Shown: positions 9,101 to 16,179 of the stretch, piece by piece
How positions within the stretch are numbered: the stretch's first letter is position 1
How the letters are laid out: each line of letters begins with the position of its first letter
From: Asterionellopsis glacialis
Taxonomy: Eukaryota; Bacillariophyta; Plagiogrammaphyceae; Rhaphoneidales; Asterionellopsidaceae
Direction of reading: 5' to 3'
DNA: 17,124 nt
Assembly: GCA_014885115.2 (NCBI GenBank)
Contig: WKLE02001479.1
Coordinates: 1-17,124, forward strand
Translations under genes and position numbers: made by a program
The notes under the pieces: generated by a model
What the model saw: only the letters and a program-made list of their open reading frames with translations
Database searches by the model: none
Told to the model about the DNA's origin: nothing

Positions 9101-9314
9101 CAGATGTATGACGTCCACAATCATACCATGTTGGCGTTTCTTCTGTCAAATGTATCAATAATGATTTATGTGCTTTAAAGTTTTCTGCACTTGTAAATGG
9201 TGCAGTTGACTTGGAAGCAAAAGACGAAATTTCGTTATCATTATTTGAAGGATGATCCGAAGATTTGTTATTCCGTCCACGTCGACGACGAGGCTTGGAA
9301 CCTTTATCCACCAT
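6126..9314 (-). CDS. NOC1/MAK21/CEBPZ family 60S ribosome-biogenesis factor (CBF domain)
   Basis: Single-exon 1062-aa protein from ATG at 9314-9312, close to the length of yeast Mak21 (about 1025) and human CEBPZ (about 1050). In yeast Noc1 pairs with Noc2 and escorts early 60S precursors in the nucleolus. Seen in order: a basic N-terminal patch KPRRRRGRNNK (7-17, probable nuclear localisation); the family segment around WYDCGRH (63-69); a helical-repeat-like middle part interrupted by Asn/Thr/Ser/Gly- and Lys/Asp-rich insertions; DRFYRALYSTLG (536-547); the CBF core with LNCGSAPVLAGSIFLVNEV (about 593-611); PTKREPHGALVRF; and LWEVSLVSHHYHPSVSKFA with GDPLKDFGLVPFLDKFAYRNPK (about 686-736), the most diagnostic block. 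A long acidic stretch follows (about 814-982, many runs of Asp/Glu), as is typical for the family, and the C-terminus is strongly basic (KKKQKKKNKKRRKH). No intron or frameshift is visible. The acidic codons are repetitive and may vary in length between strains. Confidence 0.93.
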   Translation of the reverse strand: MVDKGSKPRRRRGRNNKSSDHPSNNDNEISSFASKSTAPFTSAENFKAHKSLLIHLTEETPTWYDCGRHTSGRDDTIYTHPLTAAISSSSTTSMVQDYRALADSVFQTEMQLFSSSNGSAGKDEKWVESTMKRGTLKDRIAAMSVVVSQNPVHKLYALDGLLQLAGCSVESKQTNSRVAQMAADALLDLFVNTLLPTHRKLYSLDQRPLHLYANATTNNSNDTTTTTTTSKTLSPRILLLWRYEEVLKQKYQLFIRHYLEYTLNHHSGATTGGGNKNNTSNTAAGGSNVEMTKLFALRTCSSLLQQVPEQEAYLLSIVVNKLGDPMKKIAASAGHELRQMLKHHPMMKVVIAREVQQLSYRPQLSPRALYNCIIFLNQLQLEKEEGEETDKGDSNDKDKDDDKQNKKNNKKSTSLPASLINTYFRLFEVAVQQPHGKHGKKHPQDNSNDHNNSMKSRLLSAILTGVNRAHPYLPQKDQQMEQHIDTLYRIVHTSSPATCTQALMLLFHLAVGSNDNSNSSIKASTATNKVTKSRQDRFYRALYSTLGAGGTNSSLVSSGKHLTLYFNLLYKAMKYDTDQVRVIALAKRLLCSTLNCGSAPVLAGSIFLVNEVMKYHPSLKAALHETYNSTSSNNDENDNSNDDDGIVMLDPTKREPHGALVRFTENGHTQKTSPSEILPPPTSVPLWEVSLVSHHYHPSVSKFAHTMGGTISYGGDPLKDFGLVPFLDKFAYRNPKKNSLAGTDGSGDPSSNRRGESIAERRFASSVGQTKQERMTVNDPNKQKWDESEEFFQTFFTERARRDEIKGIVRHKSQEDDDNEKVAFEEADGTMEAANKIDFDTQFDDTDSEEEEFVNKLAENLMASSANARGGNTGDKAHYDDEDPDMDGWSDLDSDDGKEKGDEAEMDAALLDDDEEDSDVDVDPGHTNDDDDFMDAAQDDSDSEEGGNGGNFVKDESDDDEDDLALIEDEQDEDDEIEDEIHSGKKKHASSSINKKKKQTLTESFVDASDYEEIINKAWEERKRPASKATFDDTHADGEDDIGKAQQAKKKQKKKNKKRRKH

Positions 9315-9599
9315 TGTGCCCGTTTTCTTAATGGAACATAAAGGTTAAAGAGGTTGGTGTTTGATTCATTTACTATTCTACTTGTTCTTTGCTGGAGCAA
9401 CAACCCGCTAAGCATCCTAGTTAGCACATATTTTGACAATTTTTCTTTTTTGTGAGTGGCGATGGAGGCAATCAGACCGCACGGATTGATAATCATGATT
9501 CGCGCATGTATGATTGACTGATAACCTTTTCCAAAACATAATATGATTGGGTCTCGCATCTTTCTTTGCACGGTCAGCCAGACCGCCATGCAGACAGTC

Positions 9600-9679
9600 A
9601 AAGAGAGAAAGGGGAGAAAAGAGGGGGAGAGGAAGCAAAAAAGGGGAAAGAAAGAAGGAAAAAAGGGAGGAAGGAAAGA
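9600..9679 (+). repeat. 80-nt homopurine tract with a single C interruption
   Basis: From 9600 to 9679 every base on the + strand is A or G except C at 9636. It lies about 290 bp upstream of the NOC1-like ATG, that is, in its promoter or 5' UTR. On the sense (minus) strand of that gene it is a polypyrimidine tract. Such tracts can form triplex (H-DNA) structures or serve as CT-rich promoter elements. Confidence 0.85.
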
Positions 9680-10223
9680 TCGAGATTAAAAAATTGAAAT
9701 GTGAAATGAGATTGGTGAGTGTTCCATCCGGATCACAATGGAAATGGTTGCAATCGATGATCGATCGCCATGCCTTTCACTTCATGACCTGCACGTTCTG
9801 ACCAACAATATGTACAGCTACAAGATTTTTTTGAACAACAGGCTTTCTGTGAGTATTTCTTGTCTATTGCTTCGTGATGAATTTTATGTTATTTACAATT
9901 GTACCAAGCTGTAGAGAACATGGTGGCACTACATGAGGAGGAGGACCTTGACTTTGGCATGTCATAAATATAAATGCTTGTCAAAAGAAAAGACAGCATC
10001 TGCTAGCTCAAAGCTGTCCAGCTAAAAAATACCTTGTTGGTTGTCATCGATTTTGGAGGGAAATGTGTATTACTTTTTGAAAAACACACCCAAACTAGTA
10101 GGAAATCACTGAAGAAAAGTAGTTTTAGAGTAAAAATCATTGGCATATGTGACATTGTTGACTACATCTGAGAGCCGCAGATCGCCATACAGATATTATC
10201 CAAAAGGACTGCCATTCCAGAGA

Positions 10224-10237
10224 GGGGGGGGGGGGGG
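10224..10237 (+). repeat. (G)14 homopolymer
   Basis: Fourteen consecutive G on the + strand, flanked by CATTCC on both sides (10213-10218 and 10238-10243). It is prone to replication slippage and to sequencing length error. Confidence 0.9.
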
Positions 10238-10451
10238 CATTCCTAAAGTACTTATGATGGAATGATGGAAAACAGTTTCAAGGTAAAGTTCAATTTTATT
10301 GTGTCACCCTGTCAAAGTGGGTTATGACTTCTTCACCAAAGCAAGGTATTAAAGAGAGGGGTAGAAGGAGAGTCATCACCCAAGACAATGAATTTATGTC
10401 AAGGTAGATACTACAACTGCTGCTGCTGCATTATAAAGTTGGACTTGGTGT

Positions 10452-11430
10452 TCATTGCGGAGTGAATGAAGAGTCTTTTGTACTTGATGCTGCTCTTTGA
10501 GTAGATGGTTCTAGAGTATATGGCAGGGGGCATGCTCCTGGCTGCTCATCCAAATCTTCAATTTTACTAGAAGCATATTGTCCATAAGATGAAAGGGGTA
10601 GCATCATATCAAATAAACATGTAGCTGTTGCTTCAGAGTGGTCACCTGCTACAGGAAGAAGATTAAATAATTTCAAGTTCATCAATATTGTCAGGAAGAT
10701 TTTCATATGATATAACATCATCATCTGGTTTTGGATAGATACTGACTGGGTATGTGGCTGTTTCCAGTATTTCAATCAAGTCACTCTATTTTAATGCCTT
10801 GCAAATGTTAGAAGTGGTGCTTTCTTCCTCCATGGTACTGCATGGATTGTCTATGCCATCTGTAATAGCTCTCTGTTATGGAACAAACAATCAAGAAAGA
10901 AGTTGTAATTATATATATGAAAAGTATAGCATTAGTCAACAAGGTTCTACAAAAAAAGGAAGGAATTTTGATGACAACGTCAATTATTTTCTTCCACTAT
11001 TGACGTACCATCATTTTGGCAAGAAAATTTGAATTGGTCAAGATCAAGGGATCCTCAAGTAGATACATTGCCAAAAGATCAATTAAATTGAAATTGTTCA
11101 CTATCACACTTGTGATATTAGCATTCCATTTGTTACTCAACAAATCCTGCCCCATTCCTGTGTTAACTAGATCAGTGTTTGTAGAAGAATAGCTATAACC
11201 AAAAAAGCCAGAATGAACTGTGCCCAACCAAATTCTGGAAGTACTAGCATGGAAACCTACTATGTTGTTCTCTTCAAAGATGGTTTCTTCAGAAATAGTA
11301 TTCTTGGGTCTTTCTGGTATTTCAGTTAGATCATTGCTGTACTGTGAACTTTTGAAAAGTTCATTTTGATGAAGAAACGCAAAGTATGTTTGTTTCTTTG
11401 GAATATATTTGATTTAGTTTATGGGGTCAT
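10452..11430 (-). pseudogene. Coding-like fragments, probable 3' remains of the decayed gene
   Basis: Three minus-strand stretches have protein-like composition but no shared frame. The first (about 11411-10997) reads YIPKKQTYFAFLHQNELFKSS and continues for about 137 codons, Asn/Ser/Leu-rich, to a stop. The second (about 10785-10685) includes ETATYPVSIYPKPDDDVISY and ends at a TAA. The third follows immediately in another frame with CLFDMMLPLSSYGQYASSKI and stops at 10452. The break between the second and third lies at TTAATCTTCTTCCTGTAGCAG-like sequence, which also resembles a splice acceptor, so an intron is possible. I recognise no domain. They follow the GAF-like pseudogene on the same strand and may belong to it. 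Confidence 0.35.
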
Positions 11431-11459
11431 GGGTTAACAAGATTGAAACTGCTGTGCAA

Positions 11460-12314
11460 CTTTTTGTTATTCATGTCAACTAATTGTATATTCCTGACAG
11501 CCTTGCTTTGTCAGCAAAAATATTTGGAAAGCCTCTCTTAACTGTTTTATGTGTCACGCCGTGATTAGGACTACCTTTATTGACCCAATCCAAAAGACTT
11601 GAACAGCTCCTCCTTCAAGTACCACTGTTCCTGTTATTAGATCCTTTGGTGAAAAATTGGTTCTTATCACTACTATTGCTAAAAGAAAGTGATATTTTCC
11701 CATTCACAGATACTCATCTGATTGAATCATCAATGCCAATATTGAACAAATTTCCAATAACACATTTTGTGGTATTGCATAGTACCCAATTGGATATTTG
11801 CTGAAGTTGTTCTTCATGAGGTTGGTCAGGATTGGCTGCAATTGCATGCAGATCTCTCCACACCACTACATCTTTCTTGGAAGAGCTTCTACTTGATTTG
11901 GACCATAAGGTACCTGCTATGCCTACACCTGGCATTGTATGAGTAGGCAGAGAATATATGCTGGATTGGATTTGTTTGTGATCCTGTTGAGAGCATCCAT
12001 TGATTTCTTAGTAGCATCCAGTGGAAATCAATGATCTTGTAAGCAATGTTAATGAGCAACAACAAATCTTCATCATAAACCCAAGCTTCTGTGGCATAAA
12101 TCCCAAATGAAAGAGGTGCTGCATTCATTAATGTATTTTGCAGGTTTGACATTACTTCAGCTGTTGCATCATCCATTCTAATTTGTGAATGATCTTGATC
12201 ACTTTCAATAAGGTTGAAGTCAATACTTCCAACATTGCTAATGGCATCACTAGAAAAACTAGCCTGTATAGATAGACCTGCTGTGTCTTCTTGTTCCACT
12301 TCCATATCATTCAT
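11460..12314 (-). pseudogene. Frameshifted gene with a GAF-like N-terminal module (diatom membrane-protein type)
   Basis: On the minus strand an ATG at 12314 opens MNDMEVEQEDTAGLS, leading into LQNTLMNAAPLSFGIYATEAW. The protein-like signal then jumps to a second frame near 12030 (LDATKKSMDALNRITNKSN). It jumps to a third near 11955 (LPTHTMPGVGIAGTLWSKSS), which continues WRDLHAIAANPDQPHEEQLQQ and stops in the TGA at 11714. Further shifted pieces follow (FFTKGSNNRNSG near 11655, HIKQLREAFQIFLLTK near 11545). The order APLSFGIYATEAW, PGVGIAG.LW, WRDL..IA..PDQPHEE.LQ is one I associate from memory with a family of diatom proteins in which this GAF-like module precedes a membrane (HPP-type) domain. 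The frame jumps occur without intervening sequence, so introns do not explain them and decay is the simplest reading. Assembly error is the alternative. Confidence 0.6.
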
Positions 12315-12540
12315 TGTAGATTTTTTGCAAACTTAACATAAGCTAATAAATAATTCCATATGTCAGTAGTTTCTTCTTTGTTTTTGATTAACTGAGGAGT
12401 GCTTGGTTCTGTGAGCTTGGAAAAAAATACTATGTTATGATTGTTGCAAATGACAACTGACCGCACTACATGCAAGATTCAGAGATTGTGCTCTTGCATG
12501 CTAGCTGGAGCACTTCTCACCCTACCCCTTGGAACCCTTG

Positions 12541-12854
12541 GGTACTAATTAGGTAGGACCTAGTCCTAGTCCGACTAGGACAGTACCACATACTTACAGT
12601 AGAGATATTTTCCACTAATTTCAGAGTACTGTAGATGGTACCAAAACCAGGTCAGGTACAGATTACCTGGTATAATTATTCCACTAATTTTACAGTATGA
12701 ATACAGCCAGTACTTGAACAGTAGGATATGGGATGATGTGTTTGTTCCCATTTGTCCTAGGCATGATGTTTCATGTAGGAGTATGGTAAAGTCTACAGGT
12801 AGGAGCTACCTGGTAACTTGGACCTGGTAAGGTTGTATCAGGTACCTGTACCTA
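12541..12854. repeat. Cluster of GTACCTGG-type palindromes and short direct repeats
   Basis: Contains GTCCTAGT/ACTAGGAC inverted arms (12563-12570/12574-12581), GGTACC (12637-12642), TACCTGGTA at 12664-12672 and 12807-12815, ACCTGGTA (12822-12829) and the palindrome CAGGTACCTG (12839-12848). TTCCACTAATTT occurs twice (near 12610 and 12679). The cluster abuts the 3' break of the gag relic to its right. Confidence 0.7.
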
Positions 12855-13270
12855 ATGTTTTCCTTGAGTGTCAGTTTGCATTTCACAAGTTCATCTATCT
12901 TCTTTTCTAGTATCTGCTTTTGAATGTTTGACAAGTTTGCTGGGATATTGGCTGGTTCCATTATTGTAGGTATGCTCAGATTTTCTACTGCCTTCTTAAT
13001 ATTGCTGCCATAGGTATATTTTTGACTAACATGAATAGAGATTTTCTTCATTGTGACCATGAATGTGTCCACTTGTTTAATGCTTGAACAATCAAAGATT
13101 AATCTGACCAATACCTCATAATCATCTTTGAATTTGGTTTGTTTAAATGTTGGATTTGGTGATTTTCTGAATCCTTTCTTGTCTCTTTTTCTTCTTGTAT
13201 TGGTTCCATCATCTTCCTGCTTCAACTTCTTGTCCAACTTGACTTCTTTGTCATCATTGGAAGATAACAT
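12806..13270 (-). mobile_element. Relic of a CoDi (diatom Copia-type) retroelement gag-like protein
   Basis: Minus-strand frame from ATG at 13270 (open further upstream without ATG) to a stop at 12806. A Lys/Asp/Arg-rich N-terminus precedes FKQTKFKDDYEVLVRLIFDC, then IKQVDTFMVTMKKISIHVSQ, YTYGSNIKKAVENLSIPT and QKQILEKKIDELVKCKLTLK ending ENIR. This matches the pattern of diatom gag-like proteins: KFKG....GHIFDC, a Y.. G.D...(A/S)(I/V)EN or C motif, and a KK...Y(V/M)KR...L..N(I/L) segment. Where those continue into a LYS(L/I)(V/I)(W/L)GQCT block, this frame instead runs into the GTACCTGG repeats. No zinc knuckle, protease, integrase, reverse transcriptase or LTR was found, so this is a truncated, non-autonomous remnant. 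A standalone domesticated gag-like gene is the less likely alternative. Confidence 0.6.
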
Positions 13271-13345
13271 CACAACCAGTAATCTATTTAATTCTGTTGA
13301 AATTACAATCCTGTTCAACAGGTCACCATGCCCATAAAGCAACAA

Positions 13346-14862
13346 TATTACCTAGTTGTTGAATTGAGTGGTTGTATTGCTAATCAAGCCAGAAAATTAA
13401 ATAGATTATGAGAATGTTATCTAAACTCCCAAACTATTTGCATGAGAATTCCATCAGTTGTTGTCCATTGTCATGCCAATGTGTTTCTGGTCCTGCACCT
13501 CATATGTCCATCATCTCTGGACTCTCATCCTCATCCATATTTAAGATAGAGTACAGGTTATTACTCCAGTTAACTCTCTTAGTTAGGTTATTAACCTTTT
13601 GTTCATTTTCCATCTTCAACACATAGTTTGCAACACACGCTAGCATGTAGCAGTACTGGTATAGCAATTGGATTGCTGGAATAAGCTCACAATGATAGCT
13701 TGGAAAAGGGTGCGGGTTCTGCTACTTGTACTGCCTATAGCACTTGGGTTTCTATTTCCATACTACAAGCATGCAATTGAACCAGAAGTGTTACTGGTGG
13801 CACCTCAGCAAACTCAACAAAAGATCCCAAAAATCATCAGCATCCTAATGTGTTTTGAAGTAGCTTGCTGAATCATAGTGAAAAAATATGCATTACTATT
13901 TATTTCACTAACAATCTACCATCTCCTTGTCTTTATTCTTTTTAATTTGGAATTATTATGGCAGAATTGAAGCCTGCAATGGAAAGAAAGGTGTGCTATG
14001 GTAGTGCCATTATTTTCCAATAATGTTTATGTATTTTTTGCAAAAGAATGGTGGGCAAAAAACAATCAATCGGAGTCTCCTATTTGTGACAATTTATGTT
14101 GTACTGTGGTTTTACAGATTGTTCTGTTATTTTTATTATTTAAAGTTGATTGTTGTGGGTGAATTATCAAGGGGTGAACTTGATAAAAACAATCTTATTA
14201 GTGAGTATAGTACCAAGTTTTTTGGACTTTAATTGCGTTGTCATGCAATAATCTACACTTTAACACAACAACCAATCAGTATGATATCACACCATATATT
14301 ACTCTTCCTTGTTGATATTTGGTTGGTTATGGATTTCAAGAAGCAAATAAGAGTGTTCAGAGGAAATATTGGAACCGTCGTTGACTGCAAAAAAAGTACC
14401 AAAAAATGTTTTAGACCCAATTTTACGTGATTAACCAGAGATATTGACAACAACCAACCTTCTAGATCATATTTTTCAAATAATCATAATTAATCTAACC
14501 ATCTGATACATGATTTTAACATTAGGATAATTGTTGTAATCGTCTCCTTGTCATCATTTGTAAGATACTGCTTCATCTTGTCTTGTTGTTTTTCAATGAG
14601 ATTCCGACTTGAAAAATAATATTTTTTGTTCTTTGTTTGTCTTTGTCAACTGGGGTGTCACTGCACACCTGAAATGAGTGCAAACGCGCTCTAATCAATT
14701 TTCTAACTACCAATATCTTCGGTGATGTATCAATAGAAAATTCTCGTGTGACCAGGAATTGAGATTTTTGGACATGTCCGGGCTCCCCTCAAATTACAAT
14801 TTAGGTGTCATAACCTAATAAAATGGTCTGCACGTCTGTTTAATTGGTTATGGTATCTAAAT
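13346..14862. other. AT-rich region with no clear gene
   Basis: Only the small ORF at 13692-13871 stands out. Two other short open frames (14023-14232 and 14233-14430) lack recognisable features; the second lacks an ATG. An imperfect TTAGGT/ACCTAA inverted pair occurs near 14801-14818. The first few hundred bases could include the 5' leader of the retroelement relic, but no LTR ends were identified. Confidence 0.45.
13692..13871 (+). CDS. Small signal-anchor ORF, possible truncated glycosyltransferase start
   Basis: 59 codons from ATG at 13692. Residues 1-7 are basic (MIAWKRV), followed by a hydrophobic segment RVLLLVLPIALGFLFPYY (7-24) that would act as a type II signal anchor. Then a lumenal-type stretch ends QQKIPKIIS. 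IPKIIHQ is the usual opening of OCH1-like and DXD-sugar glycosyltransferases, which also begin with a short cytosolic tail and a single anchor. Here the frame turns to a stop within about 15 codons, while the +1 frame reads NHQHPN at the same place. It may be a first exon, a frameshifted remnant or chance. No catalytic part was found downstream. Confidence 0.25.
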   Translation: MIAWKRVRVLLLVLPIALGFLFPYYKHAIEPEVLLVAPQQTQQKIPKIISILMCFEVAC

Positions 14863-15072
14863 CTAAATCCAAATAAGGGGACTGCATTTACTGAGTCTCA
14901 GAGTAGAATGGATGAGGCCATTCTTAGCTCCAGATCTATGCCTTTTCTTGTTACTTCCCCCCTTTCTCCTTTTGTCTTTGGTGTAGGGATCTAGGGTACT
15001 GAGTTGTTCCAGGATTAGGTGGACCAACTTGTGACATCTGGTCCGTAGACTCCTCGTAGACCCAAAATTCAT
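14863..15072 (-). other. Short basic open frame overlapping the left 26-bp inverted repeat
   Basis: 69 codons from ATG. Strongly basic in the middle (KDKRRKGG, NKKRHRSG) with no recognised domain. Its segment LVHLILEQL is encoded by the 26-bp repeat at 15001-15026. The opposite strand reads VVPGLGGP there, as does the right copy on its own minus strand, so which strand was ever coding is unclear. I list it because it helps interpret the repeat, not as a supported gene. Confidence 0.2.
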
Positions 15073-15220
15073 ATTTTTGAATTATACACATATTAATTAA
15101 TTAATAATTTTATATATGTTGAAAATTTTTATATACGTATACAAATTTTAATAATTTTATACTACTGAAATATTTATTATATACATATTCATACATGAAT
15201 ACATAATATTATGGTATGGC
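15070..15220. other. AT-rich low-complexity block
   Basis: About 150 bases dominated by A and T, including TTAATTAATTAATAATTTTATATA-like runs and repeated TATAC/ATACAT words. No coding signal. It lies inside the 26-bp inverted repeats. Confidence 0.6.
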
Positions 15221-15442
15221 CATACTTGTATCCGAATTGAATTAGAAGATGACCTGGCCGGTGCTCTTTTGGGCATTGCAGGCTCCCTCAACGGACAAAA
15301 AGTGGCTGTTGCACCCAGATCTCTTCCGATCTTGCAAAATGGTGCTGTTTGCGGTACCGATTTCTTGACAACCAGCCATTTTTACCTAACAACCACCAGT
15401 GGGGTTCCATGCAGAAGCTCCTTGTGCATGGAACCCCACTAG
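15218..15442 (+). other. Coding-like stretch without start codon, running into the foldback
   Basis: In one + frame the sequence after 15233 reads RIELEDDLAGALLGIAGSLN, then GQKVAVAPRSLPILQNGAVC. It stays open through the left hairpin arm to a TAG at 15440-15442. There is no in-frame ATG upstream; the frame goes back into the AT-rich block. The stretch is visibly richer in G and C than its flanks. It could be a captured gene or exon fragment, interrupted by the foldback. I do not recognise the family. Confidence 0.25.
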
Positions 15443-15496
15443 TGCCCACTAGTGGTTGTTAGTTGAAAATGGCTGGTTGTCAAGAAATCGGTACCG
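15352..15496. repeat. 145-bp foldback (long hairpin)
   Basis: Left arm 15352-15413 and right arm 15425-15496 pair around an 11-nt loop. The outer 31 bases (CGGTACCGATTTCTTGACAA and onwards, through 15382) are perfectly complementary to 15466-15496. The inner part has three mismatches and one 10-nt insertion in the right arm (a second ACTAGTGGGC). Both ends are the 8-bp palindrome CGGTACCG. AAAATGGT lies just outside on each side (15336-15343, 15498-15505) but not at equal distance, so it is not a clean target-site duplication. Confidence 0.9.
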
Positions 15497-15577
15497 TAAA
15501 ATGGTATGTAGGTCCTTCCTCACAAAAAAAATAACACGTAAAATTACTAGCTTTGATTAACTTGATTCAAAAAAAAA

Positions 15578-15901
15578 TTATGTCACAGCCCAGTACTGGA
15601 CTGGTCCACCTAATCCTGGAACAACTCTACTGCGGAGTGCCCAAAAGGACCATTCCAACATCCTGTAGGCTCTAGGCATTAAATACCTACCTAGTTCTTC
15701 AAAAATGGAATTCACAGATTTATATTTACATTGGATTACAGAACCAGGTGTTCTTTTGGACAACAATGATGCTAAACCAAACAACAGTGTGAGAATGATG
15801 TATGCCATGGTGGTCTCTCTAACATGGCCATCATCATCAACATCACCACAGGCAGAAGATGGAGTTCCTGTTACAAAAGAAATGTAATCAGCAGCAAACA
15901 T
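15578..15901 (-). CDS. Hypothetical small membrane-protein-like ORF
   Basis: The first ATG in this frame is at 15901, giving 107 codons; the frame stays open to about 15970 without another ATG and begins hydrophobic (VVVFCFFLLIVMFAA). A pyrimidine-rich stretch ending TTCTGCAG lies just upstream, so an upstream exon is possible. Visible features: a possible N-terminal hydrophobic segment, a second hydrophobic segment MAYIILTLLFGLASLL, then SVNSIFEELGRYLMPRAYR and WSFWALRSRVVPGLGGPVQY ending YWAVT. The VVPGLGGP codons are the right copy of the 26-bp inverted repeat. I do not recognise the family. It may be real, the remnant of a longer gene, or part of the repeat-rich accessory DNA. Confidence 0.35.
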   Translation of the reverse strand: MFAADYISFVTGTPSSACGDVDDDGHVRETTMAYIILTLLFGLASLLSKRTPGSVIQCKYKSVNSIFEELGRYLMPRAYRMLEWSFWALRSRVVPGLGGPVQYWAVT

Positions 15902-16034
15902 AACAATCAACAAGAAAAAACAGAAGACAACAACTGCAGAAGACAACACGGGAAAACAACCATGATGTCATCACATGACAAACAATCATTCCTTTTTGTT
16001 GCTTGTTATTTATCTTTATAAAGGTTGGTTGTTG

Positions 16035-16065
16035 AGTCTTGAAGAACAGTCTTGAAGAACAGTCT
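16035..16065. repeat. 13-bp tandem repeat, 2.4 copies
   Basis: AGTCTTGAAGAAC at 16035-16047 and 16048-16060, followed by AGTCT (16061-16065). Confidence 0.85.
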
Positions 16066-16179
16066 CGTGTGCTTGTATGGCATGTGCTCACAAGGTGCTG
16101 GTGGTTGTGTGTGAGTGCCAAAACTTGTCGTCCGTTGATGGGAGACCACCACCCTGTGCTATGCTTTTCGAAGAACACG

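Larger units (their letters stand above)
9315..10450. other. Intergenic region upstream of the NOC1-like gene
   Basis: No supported gene. It contains the homopurine tract at 9600-9679, a 14-G run at 10224-10237 and a short CTG run near 10419-10430. Near 10450-10380 the minus strand has a short coding-like piece (NEHQVQLYNAAAAVVVSTLT) that may be the tail of the decayed gene to the right. Confidence 0.5.
15001..15627. mobile_element. Candidate 627-bp element bounded by 26-bp perfect inverted repeats
   Basis: The 26 bases at 15001-15026 (starting GAGTTGTTCC, ending GTGGACCA) are the exact reverse complement of 15602-15627. TACT immediately precedes the left copy (14997-15000) and immediately follows the right copy (15628-15631), a possible 4-bp target-site duplication. 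Inside lie an AT-rich block (about 15070-15220) and the foldback at 15352-15496. There is no transposase, so it would be a non-autonomous element. Alternatively the two 26-mers are conserved parts of two inverted copies of one short gene (both can encode VVPGLGGP). Confidence 0.4.

Noticed and set aside
15321..15332. CTCTTCCGATCT equals the 3' end of a common sequencing adapter
   Set aside because: Only 12 bases match, the preceding base differs from the adapter, and the stretch fits an open coding-like frame (RSLPIL). Chance match is most likely, although its closeness to the foldback makes a read-level check reasonable.
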